Source: Singulisphaera acidiphila DSM 18658
GTDB taxonomy: Bacteria > Planctomycetota > Planctomycetia > Isosphaerales > Isosphaeraceae
Reading direction: 5' to 3'
Length of the DNA stretch: 64,000 nt
Assembly (NCBI RefSeq): GCF_000242455.2
Contig: NC_019892.1
Span: 7,016,744-7,080,743 of the forward strand
Below the pieces are notes generated by a model. The model saw only the letters and a list, made by a program, of their open reading frames with translations. It searched no databases and had not been told where the DNA came from. This document shows positions 9,005-17,972 of this stretch, piece after piece (the first letter of the stretch is position 1; each line of letters begins with the position of its first letter). The position numbers and the translations under genes are program-made.

Positions 9005-11191
9005 TCAACGGGCCCCCTCGAGAGGATCGAGCCAGGCCAATCTGGTGGCCGACTGCCCAGAGGGCTTTCGACGGGGTAGCGAACTCGTTGCCTGATCGTC
9101 GCCGGTAATGAGCTCTGCCGGAACGCTCGGTGCCTCTCCGATTGAAGGGGCGGTGAACGCTGAGGCGGACACGCTGGTCTGTTGGTGGGATGTGGTTGAG
9201 AGTGCCGTCAGGCTGTTCCCACCGAGCTTGCCGAGTTTTTTCAGGCTGGCGATCGGGGCCTGGAGCGGAATGTCGAAGTAGTTCGTCGCCCCGAAGTAGA
9301 CCAGCCTCTGTGACTGGTCGATTGGGTTGAGGATCACCCATTGACCGTTGCTCGGCCGGAAGACGGCCATTTCGGTCCGGCCAACCCCGTCGTAGTCCCC
9401 CGGTACGGGGATATCGAACAGATTCGCTGCGCCGTAGCTTACAAAACGCTGAGTGTTGGTCAGGGGGTTGTAGATCGCCCAGGTCGCGGTACTTGGCCGA
9501 AACACGGCGAGTTGGGTGCGGCCGATCCCGTCGTAGTCACCAGGCACGGGAATATCGAACAAATCCGCTGCGCCGTAGTAGGCGACCCGCTGGGTGTTGG
9601 TGATCGGGTTGAAGATGATCCACTGGCCGGTGCTTGGGCGAAAGACGGCGGGTTGAGTTCGGCCGATCCCGTCGTAGTCACCAGGCACGGGAATATCGAA
9701 TAGGTTGAGCCCCCCGAAATAGATCACCCGCTGGGTCTGGTTGATCGGATTGAGGATGATCCATTGGCCCGTCGATGGGCGGAAGACCGCCTGCTCGGTT
9801 CGGCCGATCCCGTCGTAGTCACCTGGGACGGGGATATCGAACAGGTTGGATGCGCCATAGGCACTGCCGCGTCCTCCCGTGTTATTCAGGATTGTCCACA
9901 TCGCGTTCGAAGGGCGGAAGATCCCAACCTGGGTGAACCCGACGCCGTCGTAGTCCCCAATGGGATGGTTCCCGGGAGCGATGATGGTGACGACCGCCGT
10001 ACTCGGGAAGCCGAGGGTCGCCGTCGCGCTCGGCGTTCCCAGAACCAGGTTGACCGTCTTGTTGCCATCGGGAATCTGGTCGTTGAGGATCGGGATGACG
10101 AACGATTGAACCGTCTGGCCAGGCGCAAAATTCAAGGTGCCACTGACGCTGGTGTAGTTGACTCCCGCAGTCGCCGTCCCGTTGCTGGTCGCATAAGCGA
10201 CTGAAGCCGCCCCGCTGCCGCCGCTTCGCTGCACGGTCACGAGAAGGCTGCCACTTGTCTTGGAGACGGTATAGCTCGGTGCGCCGAACTGGAAGACGGA
10301 CAGAATCGGAGGTTGAACGTTCCAGCCAATGTCCTTCAAGCCTGCATAATCGAGGCTGGTGAAGGTCCGTCTCAGACCGTTCTGAACGGTCGGGTCCATC
10401 AGGGCGTCTACCCCGTCCGACTTCGTTCCCGGGGCCCAGTGCTGGGAATGCGGGTCGAGCGGGACGGGTTGGCCTCCCCCAACCGCCATCGAGGCGGGAC
10501 CGACGAATGTGCCGGCTGAGACAAAGGTGGACCAGGAGGGACTGGTGCCAACACCCAGGACGTGGCCGATTTCGTGCTCGGCGACCGTGCGGAAATCGGT
10601 CTGACTTCCGTTCAGCCCGTTCGTATCCTGGCCGTAGAACCAGTTCGTCGCGCCCGAGTTATCGAACGAGATCGAGCCGCCCCAGGGGCCGAAATCGGTG
10701 GGGTTGGCCGCGAGGGCACCCGCTTGGCCACGCGCGGAAACGAGTTCCAACCAGGTCTGGCTCCCCTGGGCACTGAATCCGCCGCTACTTCCTTCCGCAG
10801 CCTCCGACTCCGCCGGCAACGCCCGCCCACCGACGAAAATCACGATCGTATTCGTCGGAACGACCAGGTTGTTGATCGTCGAGAGCTGGCCGTTGCTCGG
10901 GTTGGGGAAATGGGCCATCCAACTGTTCGAGCCCGAGGCCTGGATTGCCAGCAGGTTGTCGTTCAAGACGCTACCGATACTGTTCGCCGCCGCTTCCATC
11001 ACGTTCCGTTTGGCCGGCGTGTCGAAAAAATTCGAGGAATCATAAGTATAATCGATTTTGATGGTGAGGCTGAGCAGGGTTCGTTCCTCGAGCTCCCCCA
11101 ATGTGGGAACGAGCCGCGAACGCTTCCGGAAGTCGGACGAACGGAGTGCTGACTTCCCGAGGGTCCGCAGGCGTCGAAAACAGGCTCGCAT
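9005..11191 (-). CDS. Secreted zinc metalloprotease-like protein with Calx-beta domain and 47-residue propeller repeats
   Basis: 728 residues. The N-terminus has an Arg-rich stretch ending LGELEERTLLS, the planctomycete export signature. Residues ~45-300 form a matrixin-like domain with AEHEIGHVLGVGT; the HExxHxxG core is there, but the position of the usual third zinc ligand is Thr. A Calx-beta domain follows (~315-405, TATAGVNYTSVSGTLNFAPG). The rest is a VCBS/FG-GAP-like array: five copies of FDIPVPGDYDGIGRT...AVFRPSTGQW, 141 bp apart. There is no anchor. It is probably an extracellular or surface protein with protein-binding repeats. Whether the peptidase is active is open. Confidence 0.85.
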   Translation of the reverse strand: MRACFRRLRTLGKSALRSSDFRKRSRLVPTLGELEERTLLSLTIKIDYTYDSSNFFDTPAKRNVMEAAANSIGSVLNDNLLAIQASGSNSWMAHFPNPSNGQLSTINNLVVPTNTIVIFVGGRALPAESEAAEGSSGGFSAQGSQTWLELVSARGQAGALAANPTDFGPWGGSISFDNSGATNWFYGQDTNGLNGSQTDFRTVAEHEIGHVLGVGTSPSWSTFVSAGTFVGPASMAVGGGQPVPLDPHSQHWAPGTKSDGVDALMDPTVQNGLRRTFTSLDYAGLKDIGWNVQPPILSVFQFGAPSYTVSKTSGSLLVTVQRSGGSGAASVAYATSNGTATAGVNYTSVSGTLNFAPGQTVQSFVIPILNDQIPDGNKTVNLVLGTPSATATLGFPSTAVVTIIAPGNHPIGDYDGVGFTQVGIFRPSNAMWTILNNTGGRGSAYGASNLFDIPVPGDYDGIGRTEQAVFRPSTGQWIILNPINQTQRVIYFGGLNLFDIPVPGDYDGIGRTQPAVFRPSTGQWIIFNPITNTQRVAYYGAADLFDIPVPGDYDGIGRTQLAVFRPSTATWAIYNPLTNTQRFVSYGAANLFDIPVPGDYDGVGRTEMAVFRPSNGQWVILNPIDQSQRLVYFGATNYFDIPLQAPIASLKKLGKLGGNSLTALSTTSHQQTSVSASAFTAPSIGEAPSVPAELITGDDQATSSLPRRKPSGQSATRLAWLDPLEGAR
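9240..9965 (-). repeat. 141-bp in-frame tandem repeats inside the metalloprotease gene
   Basis: The marker CCGTCGTAGTC recurs at 9387, 9528, 9669, 9810 and, with 135-bp spacing, at 9945. Each unit encodes 47 residues ending FRPSTGQWIILNP or similar, with a GDYDG calcium-loop motif. Neighbouring copies are nearly identical at the DNA level, so copy number is likely to change by slippage or unequal recombination. Confidence 0.9.
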
Positions 11192-11371
11192 GGCTTACCC
11201 CAGCGAAAACAATGGTCGATGTAAGTCAAGAAGCCGTCGCCAAATTAGGTTGCCGTGTCGACAGGTCCGAAGAACGTTGTGCAGCCAGGCACGAGACGCG
11301 GTCGAAATGCATAAGGACACGAAACAACAAAAGGCGCGAGGAAACCCTCATGGCAACAACGTGGAGTTGCC

Positions 11372-11400
11372 CCCTCACCCGTTGGTGTCACGGGTGAGGG
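11372..11400 (-). terminator. Hairpin behind the NagB-like gene
   Basis: Perfect 10-bp inverted repeat (11372-11381 and 11391-11400) with a 9-base loop, about 50 bases after the stop of the minus-strand NagB-like gene. No T run follows. The rest of 11192-11448 shows nothing recognisable beyond the promoter space of the metalloprotease gene. Confidence 0.4.
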
Positions 11401-11448
11401 ACTATGAATACTCTACGACACAAATGAGGGGGGCGACTGACTCCCTGC

Positions 11449-12399
11449 TCAGTTCATCGCAGGCTCCAACGGACCTGCGAGTTGATCGAGGAAGTAGAGC
11501 CGGCCCGGAAGCGTTGGCATGAAGGAGCTGGGGATCCAAGGAGTGGGCCCGTACCGCAAGGTCATCCAGAGGCTTAGCCCTTGCCACTGCATCCCTCGAT
11601 CGAAGATGCCGTCAGCCCCTCCGATGATTCGGTCCGCTTGCAGAAACAGGCCGGGGCCGATCGTGTTGGCGAACGCGGGGACGAGTGTCGTCCGACTCTT
11701 GAAACTGGTCAGGGCGTTCTGTTCAATTGTCAATGGGTGAAGGAGTGCACCAATCCGATGGGTTTGCGCCTTCCATTCGTCGACGTTCGCATATTCCGCG
11801 GCGAAATGCGGTTCCCAGAACGCGATATGACAGACGCGGCCGATGCCGAAAATGACGATGAGCTCGGCCCCCTCCGCCTTCAGTTCGGCGATTCGGGCCG
11901 CGTAGTGGGGGAGCCGATCGGGCGTTGCAAACCAGCGCTGAGATTCGGGCACGGTTTTGGCACCGAGCGGTCCGTAGAACGCCGTCTGCATCGCGTTCTG
12001 GAACGCGCCCGGGTCGGTCGAGGGGAGGGTGGCCCCATGCCGGTCGCTCCACTCGTCCATGTTAAACCCATAAACATGGTCGCAGGAGACGTTCCACTCC
12101 TTGAGGAAGTAGACTGCCCAACGATACATTCCCATGGGGCCGACTGGCAGGATCAACGCAGCCTTGCGCCCTTCCTGACCGGTCCGCTGGATGGCGCGAG
12201 CGATCTCGTGACCGAGCATGACGTCGAAATCGGCCAGGGACGTGCAAGGGATCGGTTGGAAATCCGGATGCCACCAGGGTTGGCGCTCGCCGATGGCTTC
12301 GGGAGGATGGGAACAGCAAGCGTCGATCTTGGCGAGATCCCAGCCCTTGGGCAGGAACCCTTCCATCATGGAACCGGCGAAGGTCGTCAAGAGGTTCAT
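11449..12399 (-). CDS. Glucosamine-6-phosphate deaminase-like (NagB/6-phosphogluconolactonase fold) protein
   Basis: 316 residues. NagB-fold landmarks: LILPVGPMGMYRW near residue 80 (phosphate loop position), YGFNMDEWSDRHG near 115 (NagB FNMDEY), and VIFGIGRVCHIAFWEP near 180 (NagB GIGxDGHIAFNEP). The Asp and His equivalents are kept, but the second motif has VC for DG and W for N. The substrate may therefore not be glucosamine 6-phosphate; a sugar-phosphate isomerase or deaminase role is the safest statement. It is cytoplasmic, divergent from the HAD gene at 12499, and could share a promoter region with it (99 bp). Confidence 0.75.
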   Translation of the reverse strand: MNLLTTFAGSMMEGFLPKGWDLAKIDACCSHPPEAIGERQPWWHPDFQPIPCTSLADFDVMLGHEIARAIQRTGQEGRKAALILPVGPMGMYRWAVYFLKEWNVSCDHVYGFNMDEWSDRHGATLPSTDPGAFQNAMQTAFYGPLGAKTVPESQRWFATPDRLPHYAARIAELKAEGAELIVIFGIGRVCHIAFWEPHFAAEYANVDEWKAQTHRIGALLHPLTIEQNALTSFKSRTTLVPAFANTIGPGLFLQADRIIGGADGIFDRGMQWQGLSLWMTLRYGPTPWIPSSFMPTLPGRLYFLDQLAGPLEPAMN

Positions 12400-12498
12400 A
12401 GGAGTGCTGCGTCCTCGTTTAGAGCGTGCCGAATTGCGGCAGATCCGATGGAGTGAGAACCGTCACTGGCAGGGCAGAGGCGTCCCAGGGGAGAGAGC

Positions 12499-13251
12499 AT
12501 GATTCGCTGGGCGTTTCTCGATGTCGGCAATATCCTACTCGACGAAGATCCAATCGCATACCGTTGCACGCGTCTCCACTGGGAGGCCGTTCAGCGCGTT
12601 CAGCCCGACCTGACTTTCCTCGAGTTCATGGCGGCCCGCGAGGAGCGGTCAATCGAAGGGTTGCGCTGGCCGCTCTACGAAGTGGTCTCGGCCCTGATGG
12701 ATGAGGCCGCCTGCGCTGAGGCCTGGAACGTGGCCGAACGCGAGATCCGAGGGCGATATCACGAGTTGTCCCCCGTGATCACCGGGGCGCGCGAGCTGGT
12801 CGACCGACTTGCGAGCCGATTCCAACTCGGTCTCATCGCGAATCAAGGACCGGAGTGTCGGACGCTGCTGGATGATCTACACCTGCTCGGTCGGTTCAAG
12901 GTCGTGACCTTGAGCGAGGAAGTTGGCCTCTTCAAACCCAACCCCGCGCTCTATCTTCGAGCCCTCGGAGACGCAGGCATTGATCCAAGCGAAGGCGTCA
13001 TGATCGGAGACCGGCTCGATAACGACATCGAACCGGCTGCGACGCTCGGAATGGCAACGGTTTGGGCCCGTTGGGCGGAACGGAAAAACAAGGCGTGGCG
13101 CCCCAATGATCCGGATGCCTTGGCCTTTCGAGATTCTCTCGAGAGGAGTACCGCCCAATCGGCCGGACGTTATCGAGGGCCCCGACCTTCCCTGGTCGTC
13201 GATCACCTCGGGGAGATCGACTCAGAGACGGTCGCGAACCTCAGGAGCTAA
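12499..13251 (+). CDS. HAD-superfamily hydrolase
   Basis: 250 residues from ATG 12499, preceded by GGGGAGAGAGC. HAD motif I reads FLDVGNILLDED, with the nucleophile Asp followed by the DxGN variant in place of DxD. Motif III is SEEVGLFKPNP with its Lys, and motif IV is GDRLDNDIEPA. An alpha-helical cap sits between motif I and residue ~95. The DxG variant at motif I is seen in HADs related to epoxide-hydrolase N-domains and dehalogenases, so phosphatase activity is likely but not certain. Its substrate is unknown. A perfect 14-bp terminator follows at 13273. Confidence 0.85.
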   Translation: MIRWAFLDVGNILLDEDPIAYRCTRLHWEAVQRVQPDLTFLEFMAAREERSIEGLRWPLYEVVSALMDEAACAEAWNVAEREIRGRYHELSPVITGARELVDRLASRFQLGLIANQGPECRTLLDDLHLLGRFKVVTLSEEVGLFKPNPALYLRALGDAGIDPSEGVMIGDRLDNDIEPAATLGMATVWARWAERKNKAWRPNDPDALAFRDSLERSTAQSAGRYRGPRPSLVVDHLGEIDSETVANLRS

Positions 13252-13272
13252 AAGCAGAAACGATTTCTTCTG

Positions 13273-13307
13273 AGGCGAGCGGGGAGCTGATCACTCCCCG
13301 CTCGCCT
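13273..13307. terminator. Bidirectional terminator between HAD hydrolase and oxidoreductase genes
   Basis: Perfect 14-bp stem (AGGCGAGCGGGGAG at 13273-13286, complement at 13294-13307) with a 7-base loop, 21 bases after the HAD stop. Part of the arm sequence (GGCGAGCG) is repeated at 13312 and 13331. It lies between convergent genes and can act on both. Confidence 0.65.
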
Positions 13308-13414
13308 TTGGGGCGAGCGAAAACGTCCCAGGCGAGCGGAGATGCAAAAGCGCTAGAATTCTAACGTCTGCGTTTCCTGATAAAATCGAGGTTCCATCAA
13401 GATGGGAATTTCGA

Positions 13415-14410
13415 TTATGAAATCGCGATCACCACTTTTCCGGACAGGGTTCCGGCTTTTTCCAAGGTGTTCTGTTCGAGGAACTGCTCGGCTTGGGCTG
13501 CTTCGGCCAGGGGGAAAACCCGTCCGATCAGCGCTTTCAGCTGGCCGGCCTGGGTCCAACGGTTGATGTCCTCCGCGCAGCGTTGCTGTTCTTCGGCCGT
13601 GGCGTTGAACATGGCGAAGCCGAGCAACGAGCAATCGCGGGGATAGAACGAGCCGAGCGGTAACACCGGCATGGCGGCTCGACCTGCCATCAAGATCATC
13701 CGCCCACGTTTGCGGAGCAGGGGGATGGCAACTTCGAGGTTCGGTTCACGCTGGGTCTCGTACCAGACGTCGATGCCGTCGGAGGCGAACTCACGAAGTT
13801 GCGCGGGGATGTCGTCGGTCTTGTAGTTGAGAGCGAGATCCGCACCCAGCGACCGACAGAGTTCGAGTTTCTCGGGGCTGCCCGCCGAGGTGACCACGCG
13901 TGCGCCGGCGGTTTTGGCCATCTGGACGACCATCGATCCTACGCCGCCACTTCCGCCTGGAACATAGACTGTCTCACCCGATTGGAGTCGTCCGGTCCGG
14001 AACAGGCCAAGGTGTGCGGTCAACCCAACCAGGGCAAGGGCTGCGGCCTCTTGATCGGAGATGTTCGCGGGTGTGGGGTAGCACCACTCTTCGTCGATCA
14101 CAGCGTATTCAGACGTGACCCCTTGCCGTCCGAACATGCCTTGGTTCGATCCCCAGACCCGGTCACCGACCCGAAATCGCTTCGAGCCGGGATCCGCATG
14201 CTCCACGGTCCCGGCGAAGTCGCTACCGAGGGTGTAGGGGAAAGAGAGGGGCATCGCGATCAGGCCGGACCGGATGTAGAGGTTGATCGGATTGAGCGCC
14301 GAAGCTCCGACCTTGATGAGCACCTGGCCAGGCCCCGGTTTGGGCTTGGGCAAATCGCCCACCTTGATCTCGTCGGTTGAACCGGTCTTCTCGATGAAGG
14401 CGGCGCGCAT
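13415..14410 (-). CDS. Zinc-independent MDR-family quinone oxidoreductase (NADPH-dependent)
   Basis: 331 residues from ATG 14410, with AGGAG a few bases upstream. The medium-chain dehydrogenase fold is plain: GroES-like half with GASALNPINLYIRSG and LGSDFAGTVE, nucleotide-binding half with VYVPGGSGGVGSMVVQMAKTAG. The catalytic zinc ligands of alcohol dehydrogenases are absent, as in quinone oxidoreductases (QorA/zeta-crystallin type). It likely reduces quinones or enones with NADPH in the cytoplasm. The gene stands alone; the next gene (14686) is divergent, leaving a 275-bp shared regulatory region in which no clear promoter was picked out. Confidence 0.88.
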   Translation of the reverse strand: MRAAFIEKTGSTDEIKVGDLPKPKPGPGQVLIKVGASALNPINLYIRSGLIAMPLSFPYTLGSDFAGTVEHADPGSKRFRVGDRVWGSNQGMFGRQGVTSEYAVIDEEWCYPTPANISDQEAAALALVGLTAHLGLFRTGRLQSGETVYVPGGSGGVGSMVVQMAKTAGARVVTSAGSPEKLELCRSLGADLALNYKTDDIPAQLREFASDGIDVWYETQREPNLEVAIPLLRKRGRMILMAGRAAMPVLPLGSFYPRDCSLLGFAMFNATAEEQQRCAEDINRWTQAGQLKALIGRVFPLAEAAQAEQFLEQNTLEKAGTLSGKVVIAIS

Positions 14411-14685
14411 CGTAAAAAGACTCCTGGGAGAAGAAGGCTTGGGCCTCGATCGGCGTTGCGAATCGAATCGCTCACGGAGCGTTGCCGTTGAGGATCGGTC
14501 CTGCGCCGGAGGAACCCACTCGGTCGATGGAGCAACCGGCTGGGAGTTCGGCGAAGGCACATTCACGCGGATCGTTCGGCGATGGAACCCTTGCAGAGCT
14601 TGGCGACGAACTTCATGATAGCGGCCGGTGTCTGACGGGTGGAACCCCGTGCCGCCGTCTTGTTCGATAAGAGGAGCCGTTGCCG

Positions 14686-15510
14686 ATGAGCGATCCCTCC
14701 ACCGTACCGATGGCTGCAACCAACAATCCCCCGGCCGATCCGCCGTCATCAATGGAACGAAAGATCCACGACCACACCGAGGGGATCCAACTTGACGTCG
14801 GAGGAGAGGAAGGAGTCGACAGGCGGCTTGCCGAGATCGAGATGGAAGGGGAAGAGGTCGCCGCAGGTTGGAAACCTGCGCCACACCAACCTCTCTCGCC
14901 CGAAGTCCGCTTCCTCCACATCTCGCGAACCATCCATCAACTGATTACCGACCGAAATCGATCCGTCGGGATCTTCCTGGCCGTCGCATCGCTCTCATTC
15001 GCCGCATCGACCGCACTCTTGAACGCGCGGCCCGACGTTGTCCCGATCATTCCGCTGAAGACGCTCCAATACTGGTGTCTCCCAGTTACTTTCGGCACAC
15101 TCGCCGTCATCGGCGTCTTCATGGGCTTGATTCTGGTGCGAACCCGGATCGGCCTGATCTATGAAGTCTCGAAGATGAACGCTCTGCTCGGTCTGCCTTC
15201 GGAACGAGTCAAGCGGGTCAATCCGTTTTCGATTTTCTTTCTCATGTACTTAATGGTCTGTCTCTGCGGCGCCGCCGCAGGAGGCCTGGCCGTGGGCATG
15301 TTGATGGTGAACCGCGTCCAGGTTGCCACTCCTCCAACGGCCGAGGGCGAGCTTGCCGCCATTGGCGACCCTGCGGCAACCCAGAGCCGGGCTCCGCTCC
15401 TGGCAGGTGCTGCGGTCGGGGTCGTTTACACGGCGGCCTTCCTGGCGATTTATTTCAGTATGGTCTTGAATGCCACCAGCGAGGAAAAACTTGTTAAAGC
15501 GAGAAGTTGA
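14686..15510 (+). CDS. Membrane protein of unknown function with a palindromic repeat inserted in frame
   Basis: 274 residues from ATG 14686, with GAGGAG at 14671-14676. The first ~95 residues are hydrophilic and acidic. Four membrane helices follow: about 94-112, 128-150, 183-206 and 236-256. Residues 59-66 (AAGWKPAP) are encoded by a short palindrome (see 14861-14890). I do not recognise the family. The downstream LOG gene overlaps its last 41 bases, so the two are probably translated from one mRNA. Confidence 0.65.
   Translation: MSDPSTVPMAATNNPPADPPSSMERKIHDHTEGIQLDVGGEEGVDRRLAEIEMEGEEVAAGWKPAPHQPLSPEVRFLHISRTIHQLITDRNRSVGIFLAVASLSFAASTALLNARPDVVPIIPLKTLQYWCLPVTFGTLAVIGVFMGLILVRTRIGLIYEVSKMNALLGLPSERVKRVNPFSIFFLMYLMVCLCGAAAGGLAVGMLMVNRVQVATPPTAEGELAAIGDPAATQSRAPLLAGAAVGVVYTAAFLAIYFSMVLNATSEEKLVKARS
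14861..14890. repeat. Short palindromic repeat embedded in coding sequence
   Basis: CGCAGGTT (14862-14869) pairs perfectly with AACCTGCG (14873-14880) around a 3-base loop, followed by CCACACC. On one strand it reads GWKPAP, on the other GFQPA. From memory, these two peptides recur in many unrelated planctomycete proteins, which fits a small dispersed repeat. Here it keeps the frame of the membrane protein. Confidence 0.55.
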
Positions 15511-16111
15511 GTCTGAGCGACCTGATCGTCCTTACCTTTGCGTCTTCTGTGGCTCATCCATGGGCTCTCACCCCGCCTACGCCGACGCGGCCCAGCGCGT
15601 CGGCTCCGCCATCGCGACCCAGCGGATGGGCCTGGTCTACGGAGGCGGGCGGGTGGGCTTGATGGGTGTGGTGGCCGACGCGACCTTGGCCGGAGGCGGG
15701 CAAGTGGTGGGAGTGATCCCCGACCCGCTCGCAACCAAGGAAGTGGCTCACCGGGGCGTCACCGAACTGATCGTCGTGCCCGGGATGCACGAGCGTAAAG
15801 CCAAGATGGCCGAGCGCGCGGCCGGTTTCCTCACCCTGCCCGGGGGAGTGGGAACCCTGGAAGAATTCTTCGAGATCATCACCTGGGCCGTCCTTGGACT
15901 GCATCGAAAGCCGATCGGAATTCTCAACGTCGAAGGCTACTTCGACCCGCTCCTCACCTTTCTGGACAGCGCGATCGCTCAGGGTTTCGTCCGGCCCGCG
16001 CATCGAGAGCTCATGGTCGTCTCCGATGATCCTGAGGCGCTTGTCGCCAAGCTCCTCGATCATACGATGCCACCAAGGGAGCGCCAGTGGATCAAGCCTG
16101 ATGAGAGCTAA
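15470..16111 (+). CDS. LOG-family protein (cytokinin riboside 5'-monophosphate phosphoribohydrolase type)
   Basis: 213 residues if ATG 15470 is used, overlapping the previous gene by 41 bases. TTG 15491, preceded by GAGGAAAAAC, is a credible alternative that shortens the overlap. Family signatures: LCVFCGSSMGSHPAY at the start of the Rossmann fold, GLVYGGGRVGLMG, PGMHERKAKM with the conserved Arg, and LPGGVGTLEEFFEIITW. These form the nucleotide-5'-monophosphate site that releases the free base from cytokinin-type nucleotides. Many bacterial LOGs have an unknown natural substrate. The enzyme is cytoplasmic. Confidence 0.9.
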   Translation: MPPARKNLLKREVESERPDRPYLCVFCGSSMGSHPAYADAAQRVGSAIATQRMGLVYGGGRVGLMGVVADATLAGGGQVVGVIPDPLATKEVAHRGVTELIVVPGMHERKAKMAERAAGFLTLPGGVGTLEEFFEIITWAVLGLHRKPIGILNVEGYFDPLLTFLDSAIAQGFVRPAHRELMVVSDDPEALVAKLLDHTMPPRERQWIKPDES

Positions 16112-16140
16112 TTCGGTTGTCGTGCCTTGGATTGGGTCCC

Positions 16141-16977
16141 TCAGCGCTGAGGCTTGGGCGTTCCACCTGTGAGGGACACTCCTCCTTTGGTCAGGGAGAA
16201 GTGATAGAGAAAAATCCCAGCCGCCACGGCCACATTCAGCGATTCGGCATCCTGGCGCATTGGGATGGTGACTTGTCGCTGGCACTGGTGAATCCAGTGG
16301 GGGTCGAGGCCTTCGCTCTCGCTCCCCATGAAGAGCGCAAGCCGTTCCGGGCGTGGCACCGATTCGAACGGCTCGGCGCGTGGGTCGACCACGGTGGCCA
16401 TCAACTCGAATCCCCAATCCGAACGGAGCCGATTCAACTCGGTATCCAGATCCTCCCGAACGATCACGGGCAGGCGGAGCGAGGTGCCCATCGACACGCG
16501 GAGCACCCGGCGCGAGAGGGGGTCCGGACAGGAGCCGCCGACAAGCACTGCATCGACGCCGAATACGTCGCCGATCCGAACGATGGTCCCCAGATTCTCA
16601 GGGTTGTTCAACTCCGGACAGACGACGATCGTCGAGCGCTCCGCCCGTCCCACGAGATCCGCCAGGTCGGGCCAGGGGCGTCGATAGCCGCAGGCGAGCA
16701 CCCCACGGTGGAAGTTGAAGCCGACAATGACACTGATCAAGTCGGGAGAGACGACGTAGAAGGGAATGTCGGAGGGGATGATGGCCTCGACCCGAGGCGC
16801 GTGCCGCTCGGTCGCCAGGACGGACGCCAGCGGGAAAACACTCTCGACCAACCGTTCGAGAAGTTTCTCCCCCTCGACGACGAATTGATCGTCGTCGCGT
16901 GTCTGGTTCGTGCGTTTAAGGTGGCGGTACTTCGCGATCCGAGGATCGTCGAGGTTGTCGATCAAAACCTGGGGCAT
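16141..16977 (-). CDS. SpoU/TrmH-family RNA 2'-O-methyltransferase
   Basis: 278 residues. The N-terminal ~100 residues resemble the substrate-binding domain of rRNA methyltransferases (FVVEGEKLLERLVES). The SPOUT domain follows with motif 1 ELNNPENLGTIVRIGDVFG, motif 2 LFMGSESEGLDPHW and motif 3 IPMRQDAESLNVAVAAGIFLYHF, which form the SAM-binding knot. The target is probably a ribose in 23S rRNA or tRNA; the exact nucleotide cannot be told. The terminal GGTPKPQR tail looks unstructured. It ends 29 bp from the convergent LOG gene; the perfect palindrome CCTCAGCGCTGAGG lies at that junction. Confidence 0.88.
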   Translation of the reverse strand: MPQVLIDNLDDPRIAKYRHLKRTNQTRDDDQFVVEGEKLLERLVESVFPLASVLATERHAPRVEAIIPSDIPFYVVSPDLISVIVGFNFHRGVLACGYRRPWPDLADLVGRAERSTIVVCPELNNPENLGTIVRIGDVFGVDAVLVGGSCPDPLSRRVLRVSMGTSLRLPVIVREDLDTELNRLRSDWGFELMATVVDPRAEPFESVPRPERLALFMGSESEGLDPHWIHQCQRQVTIPMRQDAESLNVAVAAGIFLYHFSLTKGGVSLTGGTPKPQR

Positions 16978-16999
16978 TCCGGAAACTTCCTTAGAGAGA

Positions 17000-17926
17000 T
17001 CAAGCCCAGGCGGCCTTCAAGGCCGCGGCGGCGTATTGAATCGCGGTCTTACCTTGATCCATGATTCCGGCCATCTGGAAGAAGCCGTGGATCATTCCGT
17101 CGAATCGTCTGGACTCAACCGGGACCGAAGCGGCCCGCAAGCGAGCGGCGTACGCTTCGCCTTCGTCACGAAGTGGGTCGAACTCCGCCGTGATCACGCA
17201 GGCGGGCGGGAGTCCGCGCACGCTCTTGGCCCTGAGAATCGAGACCAGAGGGTGTTCTCCCTCTTCGGGACGAACGAGATATTGGCGCATGAACCATTGA
17301 ATTTCGGAGCGAGTCAACATGAAACCTTTGGCGAACTCTCGGTGCGACGGGGTGTCGAGAGCCGCGTCCGTCGCCGGATAGATGAGGAGTTGGAAGGCAA
17401 GAGAAGGGCCGCCGCGATCGCGCGCGAGCATGGTCACCGCGGCGGCGAGATTCCCCCCCGCGCTGTCGCCGCCCACGGCGATCTTGGCCGGATCGATCTG
17501 GAAGTCGGCAGCATGCTCGGCAACGTATCGTGTGGCCAGGAAGCAGTCTTCAACGGGGATTGGAAACTTGTGTTCCGGCGCAAGGCGGTAGGCAACCGAG
17601 ATTACCGTGCAGGCGGCTGCGTTGGCCAGTTGACGACACGGGGCGTCGACCGTGTCCAGGCTGCCGACAACCCACCCACCACCATGAAAGTAAACGAGCG
17701 CGGGCCTGGGGCCGCTTCTCTTGTCGGCGGGCGTGTAAATTCGGACCGTGAGATTGCCTGGAATCGGCCGGTCCTCAACGCTGGCGACTTCCTCACGAGG
17801 CCCGGCCAACGGGATCGTCGTCGCGAACGCGGCCCGCGCCAGCGGGAGCGGCAATCGTTCCAGGCTTGGCATTCGCGACTTGCGCAAGCTCTCGAGGAAT
17901 TCTTTGGCCTGTGGGTCGAGAGGCAT
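17000..17926 (-). CDS. Alpha/beta hydrolase, hormone-sensitive-lipase (HSL) family
   Basis: 308 residues from ATG 17926 (MPLDPQAKEFLESL); an upstream start would overlap the cobT end. The oxyanion motif HGGGWVVGSLDT and the nucleophile elbow GDSAGGNLAAAV mark the HSL/bacterial esterase family IV. The catalytic Asp is likely in VITAEFDPLRDEG and the His in RRFDGMIHGFFQM. The enzyme probably cleaves short-chain carboxylic esters in the cytoplasm. It lies 46 bp downstream of cobT on the same strand, but no functional link to cobalamin is evident. Confidence 0.9.
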   Translation of the reverse strand: MPLDPQAKEFLESLRKSRMPSLERLPLPLARAAFATTIPLAGPREEVASVEDRPIPGNLTVRIYTPADKRSGPRPALVYFHGGGWVVGSLDTVDAPCRQLANAAACTVISVAYRLAPEHKFPIPVEDCFLATRYVAEHAADFQIDPAKIAVGGDSAGGNLAAAVTMLARDRGGPSLAFQLLIYPATDAALDTPSHREFAKGFMLTRSEIQWFMRQYLVRPEEGEHPLVSILRAKSVRGLPPACVITAEFDPLRDEGEAYAARLRAASVPVESRRFDGMIHGFFQMAGIMDQGKTAIQYAAAALKAAWA

Positions 17927-17972
17927 CAGGCCGTACTCCCCGAGAGTGATCGTTTGAATTTTGTGGAGTCGA

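Noticed and set aside
9240..9965. Regular 141-bp spacing considered as a CRISPR-like array
   Set aside because: Repeats are long, contiguous and in frame within a secreted protein; there are no spacers and no cas genes.
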